A DNA stretch of 64,000 nt. Source: Mesorhizobium sp. dw_380. Lineage in GTDB: Bacteria > Pseudomonadota > Alphaproteobacteria > Rhizobiales > Rhizobiaceae. The notes under the pieces were generated by a model, which was not told the DNA's origin, ran no database searches, and saw nothing but the letters and a program-made list of their open reading frames with translations. The position numbers and the translations under genes are program-made. The stretch is from contig NZ_JAFFIW010000023.1 of assembly GCF_018588885.1 (NCBI RefSeq), positions 1 to 64,000 on the forward strand, written 5' to 3'. Shown here one piece after another: positions 25,808 through 34,541 of the stretch (positions are counted from its first letter, which is position 1; each line of letters opens with the position of its first letter).

Positions 25808-27319
25808 CTAGTCGACCCCGTCAGTTCGGATAAGGTCTTTGCTGTCGAGCTGACCCGCCAGGACGGCTTCGCGCACATGTCTGATCGCCCAGATCAATCC
25901 GGGTTGAATCCCTAACCGGACATGGATGTAGACCGCTTGACAAACGCTCAGGAAAACCAGCGTCGCGGTGGTGACGATGGCTGCCCCAACCGCTCCATGC
26001 CACACGATACCCACGATGCAGCCCGGGACATTAATGATTGCCGCGACAGACATCAGTATAGCGGCGGCGCGCTCATGGCCTGTCATTGTCAGAATTTGCT
26101 GCTGCGGCCCGACTGCGGCGGCAAACAGCTGTCCGACTATCAGAATCCGGGCGATGAGCGCGCCGGAAGTGAATTCACCGCCAAACGCATGCAACACCGG
26201 TTCGGTGAACACGAGCAGCGGAAGCGCCAGCGCCACGCCCCCCGCGGAAGACAATATGGTGGCTCTTGCGAACAATGCCTGGAGCCCTGTCAGGTCCTTG
26301 CGCGCGAACAGGCGCGAGATGGCCGGGGCGAAAGAGGTGCTCACGGCAACCCGCGGCAAAGTGAGGAGCAAGGCGATGTTCGACCCGACCGCGAATATCC
26401 CGGCCCCTTTTATGAATCCGACCTTTCCGAGCAGCACCACAGCCGTGCGGTTCATCAACACGTCCACGAACGTCATGATCATGATCGGAAGAAGCGAAGG
26501 CCACCAATCCTGGAAGGCATAGGTCGGCGGCGCGCCGCTCAGGCCAGCGGGCCACTGGCGCCAGATGGCGACACCCGTCATGAAGGCTGCGACGGCCGAA
26601 CTGACCAGCAGCATCCACATCACAGCCGTCGCGTCCAACCGCCATGGCATGAAGAAAGCTGCCAGGGCGAGGAGGACGAGCATAAATCCGTCACGGACAA
26701 TGCGCTCGGGAAGGAGCGCGGAAATAACGCCTCCAAAGGCGCGCACGAGGCCTGCGCCGGTGAGATAGATCGTGATCAGCGGAAGCGTCGCCAAGCCGAT
26801 CAACGCACTGATGGCAAGTTCCGGCTCCAGAAGGTTAGGCCACTCTGCCACGATCAGCGCACCAACCGACGCGATCAGAATGGCCACCGTCATGCAGGCT
26901 TTGGCTCCAAAATGGATGAAGCCGAGCGCCATCGGAAATTGGTTTGTTGCCTCGTACGCCGGCACGAACCGCAAGACGGCCACGTGGAAACCGAGAGCCG
27001 AACCATAAGACAAGAGTGTGATCCAGGCGAACACGTAGGTGTAGGTTCCAAAGCTCGCCACGCCCACCAGACGAGCGATGACAATCTGGGTGACGAAGGT
27101 CAATCCCGCACCCGCCGCGTAAATGAACAAGGCCCAGACGCTTGCGTGAGAGAGATGTCGGGTCAAACCATGGCTGCCGGCGCCTTTTTTGGCGCTCAAT
27201 TGCTGGCCAGGTGACTCAAAACCCGTCTTGAAGCTATCGCCGTTCAGCTCGAAGCCGTCAGTGGCCAAATCGCTGAAAACGGACATTGTCGAGGTCGCGT
27301 GCTGGCGTTCCAACCGCAT
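25808..27319 (-). CDS. Polysaccharide flippase (Wzx/MATE-like)
   Basis: About 503 residues with 12 to 14 hydrophobic segments from about residue 55 to 485 and no other domain. The first segment region (LTFVTQIVIARLVGVASFGTYTYVFAWITL) has the pattern of polysaccharide biosynthesis membrane proteins of the Wzx type. It should flip undecaprenyl-linked repeat units across the inner membrane. The ATG at MRLERQH has GGAGG five bases upstream and is the best start; one at 27355 also has a Shine-Dalgarno-like sequence but at poorer spacing. It is the first gene of the second minus-strand run and is divergent from a methyltransferase gene. Confidence 0.87.
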   Translation of the reverse strand: MRLERQHATSTMSVFSDLATDGFELNGDSFKTGFESPGQQLSAKKGAGSHGLTRHLSHASVWALFIYAAGAGLTFVTQIVIARLVGVASFGTYTYVFAWITLLSYGSALGFHVAVLRFVPAYEATNQFPMALGFIHFGAKACMTVAILIASVGALIVAEWPNLLEPELAISALIGLATLPLITIYLTGAGLVRAFGGVISALLPERIVRDGFMLVLLALAAFFMPWRLDATAVMWMLLVSSAVAAFMTGVAIWRQWPAGLSGAPPTYAFQDWWPSLLPIMIMTFVDVLMNRTAVVLLGKVGFIKGAGIFAVGSNIALLLTLPRVAVSTSFAPAISRLFARKDLTGLQALFARATILSSAGGVALALPLLVFTEPVLHAFGGEFTSGALIARILIVGQLFAAAVGPQQQILTMTGHERAAAILMSVAAIINVPGCIVGIVWHGAVGAAIVTTATLVFLSVCQAVYIHVRLGIQPGLIWAIRHVREAVLAGQLDSKDLIRTDGVD

Positions 27320-27629
27320 CGTTTCCTCCACCGATCTCCTGGGTTCTTCCTCCATCCGCTTTCCGTTCCTCCAGCTTCCGACAAGGCCGATCGGGAGCTC
27401 CCCGCAGTGCAACTGTGAGGCGAACACGGTAACGCCAACTCAGGGTAAGTCTTCATCCATTCGACGGATGCGAAACATTGCGCCTTCTGGAAGCTTCGCT
27501 TCCGCACTACGGCTTCGGGCTGCTGAACTTCCGTGCCCGCCCAATCGGGCGCATCGCGAGCCGACGGTCATTGGACCTCGGCTGAGCGGTTACGACGCGG
27601 ACCAGAGAAGAAAAAGCGAAAGCGGGCCG
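27320..27629. promoter_or_regulatory. Divergent intergenic region, flippase versus methyltransferase
   Basis: 310 bases between two divergent genes. It must contain start signals for both, but I recognise no clear promoter boxes, repeats or small gene. If the flippase starts at 27355 instead, the region is slightly shorter. Confidence 0.4.
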
Positions 27630-28382
27630 ATGACCGAGGATTTGAAGATGGCTCAGGCCGCATCGAGGGCGCCGGCCACCAAACCTGTCAACTATGACGA
27701 CGAGGTCGCGAGCTATGAGCTTGCAACCAAGCAGAAGTACCAGGATCCAGGCATCGCGAGGCGGTATCTGAGGGGGTATGCGGGGCGCCTGAAGCTCTCC
27801 AGCCTTGCATCGTACATCATCGCCCGAAGGGAGCAGCGCTGCATCGCCAAGGCGCTGGAGAGATGCAGCCCGGCTCCATCCCGGCTGCTCGATGTCCCTT
27901 GCGGCACCGGGAAGCTGGCTGAAGTGCTGAGCCGGCACGGTCGCGAGGTTCTCGCCGCGGACATCTCGATGGAAATGATGATTTTGGCAAAGGCCGCCTA
28001 TGAAGGTCAGCCGGGTTTTCGAGGATTCATCCGCTGCGATGTGACCCAGCTTCCGTTCGCCGACGAAAGCTTTGACACGGTCGTCTGTCTCCGGCTCATC
28101 CATCTCATCCCGCCCTCTCTCAGACGCGACATCATCAATGAACTGGCACGCATTGCCAGCTGTCGGCTGATCGTGTCCTACGGCCTGACGACTCGCTTCC
28201 AGCGAATACGGCTAAAGCTGCGAAAGATGATAACCGGAGGAATCTCCGCACCCCATCCCGTCAAATTCGACGTCGCGCGACAGGATTTCGAAGAAGTCGG
28301 GCTCAACCTCACAGACTCCTTCAGCATTCTCCCATTCCTATCCTGCGAGCGGCTGTTCGTCCTCGAGAAGATAAAGGCATGA
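27630..28382 (+). CDS. Class I SAM-dependent methyltransferase
   Basis: About 250 residues. The SAM motif is LLDVPCGTGKL near residue 88, followed by VLAADIS at the end of strand 2, CDVTQLPFADESFDTVVCL (motifs III-IV) near residue 134, and the HLIPPSLRR region. This is a Methyltransf_11/25-type domain acting on small molecules. The N-terminal segment YDDEVASYELATKQKYQDPG is a helical cap. A second ATG at 27648 has GAGG at good spacing and could be the true start. The A-T-TE gene follows 101 bases downstream in the same direction, so it may modify the acyl group handled there, or a sugar. No ligand can be assigned. Confidence 0.84.
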   Translation: MTEDLKMAQAASRAPATKPVNYDDEVASYELATKQKYQDPGIARRYLRGYAGRLKLSSLASYIIARREQRCIAKALERCSPAPSRLLDVPCGTGKLAEVLSRHGREVLAADISMEMMILAKAAYEGQPGFRGFIRCDVTQLPFADESFDTVVCLRLIHLIPPSLRRDIINELARIASCRLIVSYGLTTRFQRIRLKLRKMITGGISAPHPVKFDVARQDFEEVGLNLTDSFSILPFLSCERLFVLEKIKA

Positions 28383-28483
28383 CCTCCGTCGCGAATCATT
28401 CGTTCTAACGATGCCACGAGCAACGAGGTCCCCTACGACACTGCAAAACCCGGTCGACAAAAATCAGAAAGAAGGGGGCTTCG

Positions 28484-31285
28484 TTGGAAGCACTCGGGCG
28501 CCAGCGTTCAGAAAGCTCCTTTCAGCGCGCCTTGCCGTCCACTCGCGGAATGGCAATGCAGCAGGATATTGCGACAGCGCGCAATGACCCTTCGGACGAT
28601 TTCAACTGGAAGCAGGCATCAGCCCGCCCTCTGGACATGGACGGACCGACCAGCCGTCCCTTCCAACGGATGGGCGACGGGTTCTCCGAAAAATCGGCGT
28701 TCTGGCACCTGGAGCAAGTTGTCGGAAAATATCCCGACAAGATGGCCATCAGCGACGGTTCGACATCGCTCAGCTTTCTGGAATTGCTGAGCGCGGTCCA
28801 TAAGCTCGCCGATGCAATTGTCGGTTCGGTTCCACCGGGCGAAGCTGTCGGGCTTCTGATTGGAAATACGCTCTGGTACCCGGTGGCCATGCTCGCCAGC
28901 ATGCTCGCCGGCAGGCCCGCCGTGCCGTTAAATCCCCGAGATCCCTTTCAGCGCCTCGCCGCGATCGCCGACAGCGCGCGGCTGGCTGCGATCGTCAGGC
29001 CGGGCCCGGGCAAGCCGGCAGGCTGGCCGGATGCATCGTCCCTGAAATGGATCGATGCGGCGAGTTGCCTGGCGCGGCAGGACACCCTGCCAGCGCTGCC
29101 GCCCGACGTTTCGATCGATTCCCCGGCAATCGTTCTCTACACGTCAGGCAGCACCGGAACGCCGAAGGGCGTCGTGAACAGCCAGCGGGCGATCCTGCTG
29201 CGGGTTCAGCAATATGTTGATGCCTGCCACATCGGTCCCGACGATGTGTTCATGCCGCTGGCCGGCCCGGCTACGATCGCGGGATGCCGCGAGATGATGA
29301 CGCCGATGCTGTGCGGCGCCACGTTGTACCTTTTGGACATCGAGACCGCCGGCATCCGCGCCGCACGCGACAATTTCCACAAATGGCAGGTGACCGTCGT
29401 CTATCTCGTGCCGGCGCTGGTGCGTGTGTTGATGAATGGTTCCGCGCGCGAAACATTCTCGTCCCTGCGGATCGTGCGGGTCGGCGGCGAAAAAGTCCTG
29501 TGGTCCGACATCGACCGGCTCCGCGACAACGTTCCCGAGTCCTGTTTTATCCAGATCAGCTATTCGTCGACGGAAACGCCCGGCACGCAGTGGTTCCTGC
29601 CGAGATACTACACGGAGCGAGGCGCGACGGTCCCGGTTGGCTTCGTCCTTCCAGGCATTGAATACGCCGTCATCGATGAGAACGGGTGCGAGGTCGCCCC
29701 GGGGGATGAAGGAGAGCTGCTGATCAGAGGCAACTACACCACGCTTGGCTATTGGGCGGACGGGGAAAACGTTCCTCTTCGTGCGAGTTCCACCAATCCC
29801 CAGCTTCGGATCTTCGCGACAGGCGATCTGGTCAAGGTCGACGACACCGGAATGATGTGGATCGTCGGACGAAAGGGACGCCAGATAAAAATCAACGGCA
29901 GACGGGTAGAGCCGGCCGAACTGGAACTCGTCCTGCGGCGGGCGCCGCAGGTGAATGATGCCGTTGCGGTGGTGACGGACGCGAACGAACTGGTTGCCTT
30001 TGTGGTTCCCGCCGAAACCGGCGGAAGCGAACTCATTGCTGAATTGCGGGACCTGATCAGGACGGCGCTGCCGCCGGCGGTTCATCCAACGCGGCTGCAC
30101 GGCATTGCCGAGATACCGCAGCTCAAGGGCGGCAAAGTCGACGGCGTCAGGTTGCGGGAACTGGACCGCGTGCTGAACACGCAAGAGGCCCGCAACACAC
30201 CGGATGTCCAGGAGGTGGCGGACCCGCTTGATATCGAAGGCACCGCGGCGGCCGTATGGGAGAGGATTCTCCCAGGCAAAAAGGCGGCCGGCAGCCGCTG
30301 GGACGATGCCGGCGGCGATTCGCTGAAACTGCTGCAATTCGTCATGGAATTTGAGACGGCTCTGGGGCGGGAACTCAACCTGGAGGCCTTCACTGTCGGG
30401 ATGAGCTTTGCCGATGTCGTCAAGGCAGCGTCTCCAGAGCAAGACGCAGGCAGCTCGCTTGCCGAGGCCCCCGACCCGAGGCCCACTTTGTTCATCGTGC
30501 CGGGATCGATCGGCTACGGCCCAAGCCTGGCTGCCTTCGGTATCGAGATGAGCCGTGTCGCCAGGGTTGTCGCCGTGCGCTACGGGGATCTGAACGATCT
30601 GCTGAGGGGACAGGGCACAATACCGCGGATGGTGGATGCGGCTGTCGACCAGATCAACCAGGCCCAGCCCGACGGCAATGTGAATCTGATCGGCTATTCG
30701 CTTGGCGGCGGCGTCGCGTTCGAGGTTGCCGCCAAACTTGTTGCCGCGGGTAGGTCGGTCACGTTCCTGGGTATCCTCGACACCAATATCGGGCCAGGGC
30801 AGCACAACTACCGTGAAACCCTTGCACGCACCGCCCAGCGCATCCGCTCGCACAGGGTGACGGTGGATCGCATGCTCTTGCGGGCTCTCGCAAAAGCATG
30901 CGCCAGATTTGGCGCCGAGGCTTTGCTGGCGCGGGGCATCGACCGGCTGAAATGGACAGCGCTCGCCAGGATCCGATTCATTTTGCGCCTCGAGCTTGAG
31001 GAAATCCTGCGGATGCGCGCATTTGCCCAGTGGCTCGCGCAACCGAAGACCGCGCTGCCGATTACCGCCACCCTATTTCGGTGCAGGCGTAAAGGTATTC
31101 CGACGGATCTTGGCTGGAGTGCGTTCTTTGCCGGTCTGAGCATAGTGCCGATCGTGGGAGGGCACCTCGATATGCTCGTAGAACCCTACCTCACCCACAA
31201 CCGTCCCTTGATAGAACGAGCCTTTCTGGCCAGCGGCGCAGCGGATGGACGACCGCTGCTCACATCCGCCAAAGCCGCTGAATGA
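28484..31285 (+). CDS. Stand-alone A-T-TE (adenylation-carrier-thioesterase) NRPS-like protein, copy 1
   Basis: 933 residues from a TTG start, chosen because AGAAGGGGG lies five bases upstream; the next ATG (28550) lacks a ribosome site. Adenylation domain (about 60-570): A3 YTSGSTGTPKGV near 217, A5 YSSTETPG near 360, A7 TGDLVKVD near 446, A8 GRKGRQIKINGRR near 463, A10 Lys in GGKVDG near 550. Carrier domain with GGDSLKLL near 610. Thioesterase domain (about 660-910) with GYSLGGG (Ser near 741), an Asp in FLGILDT and a His in GGHLDM. No condensation domain. The strand where amino-acid-activating domains show FDxS reads GPATIAGC here, so the alpha-amino-binding Asp is missing and the substrate may not be an alpha-amino acid. 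The architecture equals that of enzymes such as RalA and atromentin synthetase. Product unknown. Confidence 0.88.
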   Translation: MEALGRQRSESSFQRALPSTRGMAMQQDIATARNDPSDDFNWKQASARPLDMDGPTSRPFQRMGDGFSEKSAFWHLEQVVGKYPDKMAISDGSTSLSFLELLSAVHKLADAIVGSVPPGEAVGLLIGNTLWYPVAMLASMLAGRPAVPLNPRDPFQRLAAIADSARLAAIVRPGPGKPAGWPDASSLKWIDAASCLARQDTLPALPPDVSIDSPAIVLYTSGSTGTPKGVVNSQRAILLRVQQYVDACHIGPDDVFMPLAGPATIAGCREMMTPMLCGATLYLLDIETAGIRAARDNFHKWQVTVVYLVPALVRVLMNGSARETFSSLRIVRVGGEKVLWSDIDRLRDNVPESCFIQISYSSTETPGTQWFLPRYYTERGATVPVGFVLPGIEYAVIDENGCEVAPGDEGELLIRGNYTTLGYWADGENVPLRASSTNPQLRIFATGDLVKVDDTGMMWIVGRKGRQIKINGRRVEPAELELVLRRAPQVNDAVAVVTDANELVAFVVPAETGGSELIAELRDLIRTALPPAVHPTRLHGIAEIPQLKGGKVDGVRLRELDRVLNTQEARNTPDVQEVADPLDIEGTAAAVWERILPGKKAAGSRWDDAGGDSLKLLQFVMEFETALGRELNLEAFTVGMSFADVVKAASPEQDAGSSLAEAPDPRPTLFIVPGSIGYGPSLAAFGIEMSRVARVVAVRYGDLNDLLRGQGTIPRMVDAAVDQINQAQPDGNVNLIGYSLGGGVAFEVAAKLVAAGRSVTFLGILDTNIGPGQHNYRETLARTAQRIRSHRVTVDRMLLRALAKACARFGAEALLARGIDRLKWTALARIRFILRLELEEILRMRAFAQWLAQPKTALPITATLFRCRRKGIPTDLGWSAFFAGLSIVPIVGGHLDMLVEPYLTHNRPLIERAFLASGAADGRPLLTSAKAAE

Positions 31286-31553
31286 GCAGGAAGACCGCGC
31301 ATCGTCCCGAGAAATCCACAATAAATCCTGCAGCGCTGATGAGCCAAGCACAGTCTGGTCTTGCGTCGCCGCGCTGAAAATATCCCTAAATAATCAATAG
31401 CCCCGGCCCCAAACTAGCCGCTCCGTCGCGTGGTATTTTCCTGGCGGTGATCAAAGATTCTATCAAAGGGCGCCGGTATGTGATTTGGCTCTAATATAGC
31501 CTTTCCAATAGGCAGGCACCGGGCACCTACCGAATCGGACGAAGGATATTTGC

Positions 31554-33107
31554 ATGACAACACTCCATTACGCCTCGGGTGGATCGGCCTCCGAGGTCGC
31601 GAACGCCGGATTCAATCTTGTCGACGTTTCATCCGTGGACGAACTCAACGCGCTGCCGGAGGGCACGAAAGGTCTGGTCTGGCTCGATGAAGCCAATGGG
31701 GCGACGTCGTCCTTTATCCAGAAAGTGACGCCCTTCATTGGCAATCCCAAGGCGTTTGGATTCTTCCTTGTTGATGAGCCGGACCCCACCGGCCAATGGG
31801 GGACCTACGCCAGCGCCGCGAATCTAAAGGCGGAATCCGACTGGATCCACAACAACCTGCCGGGCGCCAAGACCTTCATCACCATGATGAACATGGGGTC
31901 TTCAGCGAATCCCGATTTCTCGAACACTTTCAATCCCGCCAACACGCATATCGACTATTACGGAGTGGACCCCTATCCGGTGCGCACCGGGACAAGCACG
32001 GTCGACTACGACATGATCGACAGGAGTGTGGCTGCCGCCGTGGCGTCGGGCGTCCCGCTCAGCCAGATCGTTCCGGTCTATCAGACGTTTGGGGGCGGCA
32101 ACTTCGCAACCGATACGGGCGGCAAATATGTCCTCCCCACCGTCGCCCAGGAACAGACCATGATGGACCACTGGAGCAAGGTGGCTCCCTCGCCTGCCTT
32201 CGACTACGCCTATGCGTGGGGTTCTCAACAGGGCGACACGGCGCTTGGAAACTCGCCGGAGCTGCAAGCCCTCTTCCTTCAGCACAACCACAGCGCCGCC
32301 AGCGTGCCTCCAACCGCCGATGTCACGCCGCCCAGCGCCGTTCCGCCGACCAGCGCCAGCACCGTTCCGCCGGCCAGCGCCAGCACCGTTCCGCCGGCGA
32401 GCGCCAGCACCGTTCCGCCGGCCAGCACTGTGCCGCCCACCAGCACCGCGCCGTCGACCACCGATCATACGTTGTACGGCACCAGCGGCGCCGATGTGTT
32501 TCACGGAACCGGTGGCCACACGATGATCGGCTATGGCGGCAACGACACCTATTATGTCGACAATACCAGCGACAAGGTGGTGGAACTGCCTCGCGGTGGC
32601 AACGATACCGTAACGGCATCGGTGAGCTATGCGCTTTCGGCCGGCTCGGACGTCGAGCATCTCTACACCACGAGCCGGAACGGCACCGCCGCCATCAATC
32701 TCACGGGAAATGAGTTCTCTCAATCCATCCAGGGCAATGCCGGCAACAACGTCATCGATGGCGGGGGCGGGCGAGATGTCCTGACGGGAAATGCAGGCAA
32801 CGATGTCTTCGTTTTCCATTCCGCCCTCAAGGCCGGCAATGTCGACAAGATCACCGACTTCAATGTGGCCCAGGACAAGATCCAGCTCGACCACAGCGTC
32901 TTTGCCGGTCTTCAAACGGGTGCCCTTGCCTCTGACGCGTTCCACACCGGAAGGGGTGCGCATGCTGCCACCGACCACGTTATCTACAACAGTTCGACCG
33001 GCGCGCTCTCCTTCGACAGCGACGGCGCGGGTGGCGCACATCAGATCCAGTTCGCCACTCTTGCTCCGCATCTGTCCTTGTCGGCATCTTCGTTCATCGT
33101 GACGTAA
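31554..33107 (+). CDS. RTX calcium-binding protein with glycoside-hydrolase-like N-terminus; probable type I secretion substrate
   Basis: 517 residues, no N-terminal signal peptide. Residues 1-245 look like an alpha/beta barrel of the glycoside-hydrolase kind: LVWLDEANG, FFLVDEPDPTGQW with a candidate acidic pair near residue 74, then THIDYYGVDPYPV. No hydrolase family could be named. Residues 262-305 are a Pro/Ala/Ser/Thr linker made of VPPASAST-like repeats. Residues 310-420 contain RTX-type calcium repeats (GGNDTYYV, GGNDTVTA, GGGGRDVLTGNAGNDVFVF). The C-terminus SASSFIVT fits the uncleaved signal of type I substrates. So the protein probably leaves the cell through the PrsD/PrsE-like pair. 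GAAGGA precedes the ATG. It has its own strong terminator, suggesting separate expression. Role: perhaps a glycanase or adhesin for the polymer. Confidence 0.8.
   Translation: MTTLHYASGGSASEVANAGFNLVDVSSVDELNALPEGTKGLVWLDEANGATSSFIQKVTPFIGNPKAFGFFLVDEPDPTGQWGTYASAANLKAESDWIHNNLPGAKTFITMMNMGSSANPDFSNTFNPANTHIDYYGVDPYPVRTGTSTVDYDMIDRSVAAAVASGVPLSQIVPVYQTFGGGNFATDTGGKYVLPTVAQEQTMMDHWSKVAPSPAFDYAYAWGSQQGDTALGNSPELQALFLQHNHSAASVPPTADVTPPSAVPPTSASTVPPASASTVPPASASTVPPASTVPPTSTAPSTTDHTLYGTSGADVFHGTGGHTMIGYGGNDTYYVDNTSDKVVELPRGGNDTVTASVSYALSAGSDVEHLYTTSRNGTAAINLTGNEFSQSIQGNAGNNVIDGGGGRDVLTGNAGNDVFVFHSALKAGNVDKITDFNVAQDKIQLDHSVFAGLQTGALASDAFHTGRGAHAATDHVIYNSSTGALSFDSDGAGGAHQIQFATLAPHLSLSASSFIVT
32337..32457 (+). 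repeat. In-frame tandem repeat encoding a VPPASAST linker
   Basis: Units of about 24 bases (ACCGTTCCGCCGGCCAGCGC then CAGC) recur about three times nearly perfectly, followed by shortened 18-base versions. They encode the flexible linker between the hydrolase-like and RTX parts. Near identity at DNA level shows recent duplication; copy number is probably variable between strains. Confidence 0.85.
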
Positions 33108-33115
33108 GCTTTGGG

Positions 33116-33148
33116 AGACGTCCGGCCCACATCAAGGGCCGGACGTCT
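33116..33148 (+). terminator. Strong hairpin terminator after the RTX gene
   Basis: AGACGTCCGGCCC and GGGCCGGACGTCT form a perfect 13-base-pair, GC-rich stem around a 7-base loop, starting 8 bases after the RTX stop codon, followed by TCTCG rather than a long T-run. It is well placed to end the RTX transcript. Confidence 0.8.
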
Positions 33149-33212
33149 TCTCGAATGCTATCTTTCCAGAATGTCAGCGGAACGAAATCGCTCTGACGAA
33201 CATTAGTTCGTC

Positions 33213-33461
33213 ATGAGCGCCCGCGGCATCGATTTCCTGCAGAAATGGGTTGAGGACAACGTGCCCCTCTATGCGAGGGGCGATCCCGCGCTTGCGGCGA
33301 AACTCGCCGAGCAAGCGACGGCGGATGCCATCAAGGCGGGAATTCGCCCTGAGGAAATCTCGGAAGAAGTCGGAAGCATGTTGACGACCATGCTTGAAGT
33401 CCTCGATCACGCGACACTGAATGTCCCCGCCCCGACCACGCCGACAACGGGAGAACCCTAA
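33213..33461 (+). CDS. DUF768-type small protein
   Basis: 82 residues. The start MSARGIDFLQKWVEDNVP, the acidic-hydrophobic middle with AEQATADAIKAGI, and EISEEVGSMLTTMLEVLDHA match the DUF768 family that I know as abundant in Mesorhizobium. Function is unknown; it is small, helical and soluble. No good ribosome binding site precedes the ATG. Its stop codon overlaps by three bases that of the convergent kinase gene. Members of this family are scattered across Mesorhizobium genomes, so its position may not mean a role in the locus. Confidence 0.75.
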   Translation: MSARGIDFLQKWVEDNVPLYARGDPALAAKLAEQATADAIKAGIRPEEISEEVGSMLTTMLEVLDHATLNVPAPTTPTTGEP

Positions 33462-34210
33462 GGTTTGCCAGCCATGGTCAGCCCAGGGACCCTCCTATTG
33501 ACATGCTCTCCCAAGATTCGCGTGATGACCTTATCGAAATTGTGAGGGTCGGCGCCGTTGACTTGTATCAAGGGCCATCCATCCTGGCGCAAGCACTCGC
33601 CGATCTCCCTCGAAATATCTGCCTGCTTCAAGCCCCTGTCCACGCCGACTTCGAACAGGAGGACCTCAAGCAACGGCTGCCGCGCATACCGATCCGTAAG
33701 ACGGCGGCGCAAGGTTTCCTCCGGCGCATCGAGCTGGACAAGGATGTCCGGTCGCGGCAGGAACGCCAGGCAATCACGAACCATGTCACGGCTTGGGTTT
33801 CGCGCCAGCAAAACCAGCGCACACAAAGTCTGGATCAGGCCTTCTTCAAAAATGAAGTAGCCTTTCGATTCGCGCGCCTTCTGCCAGGCCTCGCACAGTA
33901 GAGCGACGTCCACCTTCATGCGCCATGACCATGTGCGGCTTCGCAGAGGGATTGATGCCAGAAGCCGCGCCGCGACACCGTCCTTTGGCAAGGTCGACAG
34001 CAAGACAGGACCGGAGGTGGCGATCTTTCTGCCAATGCGCCCAATGGCATGGCGCTCCTCCGGGCTGTCATCGTGGGCCGAACCATGTTCAATCAGGCGA
34101 TACCCGTTCACTGTTTTGACATTGACGCCGTGTTTCGCCATCTCCCGGCAGAGGGCGCGAAGAAGTGTGGTTTTGCCTGCACTAGGCGGCCCAAATAACT
34201 CGATGATCAT
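33458..34210 (-). CDS. P-loop nucleoside-kinase-like protein (copy 2)
   Basis: 250 residues, clearly paralogous to the protein at 24893: MIIELFGPPSAGKTT (Walker A, residues 7-15), the region RSRTWSWRMKVDVALLCEAWQKA corresponding to the copy-1 stretch with HLEVLIRAWNKA, then YFIFEEGLIQTLCALVLL, and LPRPDILVQLDAPEETLRRRL. The acidic EEGLIQ replaces DQGMVQ of copy 1. The substrate is unknown. Its gene is divergent from the second A-T-TE gene (331 bases apart), and copy 1 lies in the run divergent from the first A-T-TE gene, so the kinase/A-T-TE association occurs twice. No ribosome binding site of note was seen. The stop overlaps that of the DUF768-type gene. Confidence 0.75.
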   Translation of the reverse strand: MIIELFGPPSAGKTTLLRALCREMAKHGVNVKTVNGYRLIEHGSAHDDSPEERHAIGRIGRKIATSGPVLLSTLPKDGVAARLLASIPLRSRTWSWRMKVDVALLCEAWQKARESKGYFIFEEGLIQTLCALVLLARNPSRDMVRDCLAFLPRPDILVQLDAPEETLRRRLTDRYARQPLLEVLLFEVGVDRGLKQADISREIGECLRQDGWPLIQVNGADPHNFDKVITRILGEHVNRRVPGLTMAGKP

Positions 34211-34541
34211 GGCGCAATGCCCCAGACGTCTCCGAGCAAGCTGTCATTTGCTTGCGGATCAGAGCTTAGCCAAAACACTAACCGCACCAACGTTCATTTG
34301 AATGACTGTTCAGATCCGCGAACCGTCGAGAAATACGGCGGCTCACCCGACGGGTGCTATACCTGCTGCCGCGGCACGCGGGATAGCCTGGGGAGAGACC
34401 TTGGGAGCGAACCGGCCGTTGCTGGAGAGGGACTATTGAACCTCAGGAAGGGCGGGGCGGGAAGCGATGTCTGGTCAAGATCGAGGGCATCATCCGAATG
34501 ATTGATGAAAAGATTCCAGCTGCGGGCGATGGTCGACATTC
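34211..34541. promoter_or_regulatory. Divergent intergenic region, kinase 2 versus A-T-TE 2
   Basis: 331 bases between divergent genes, expected to contain both promoters. An imperfect dyad TCATTTGAATGA sits at 34294-34305; a similar TTCATTTGAA occurs near 276-285 upstream of glmS. I recognise no small gene or terminator. Confidence 0.35.

Noticed and set aside
25922..27214. 430-codon plus-strand frame rich in His, Arg and Gln
   Set aside because: Antisense shadow of the flippase gene; hydrophobic codons read backwards give this composition.
29144..31042. Long open frame (632 codons) on the minus strand
   Set aside because: It is antisense to the A-T-TE gene, whose motifs are intact. GC-rich genes commonly leave such shadow frames open. 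No recognisable domain.
265..34305. Recurrent CGTTCATTTGAA-like sequence (near 274 and 34291)
   Set aside because: Only two matches, upstream of unrelated genes; not enough to call a regulatory motif.
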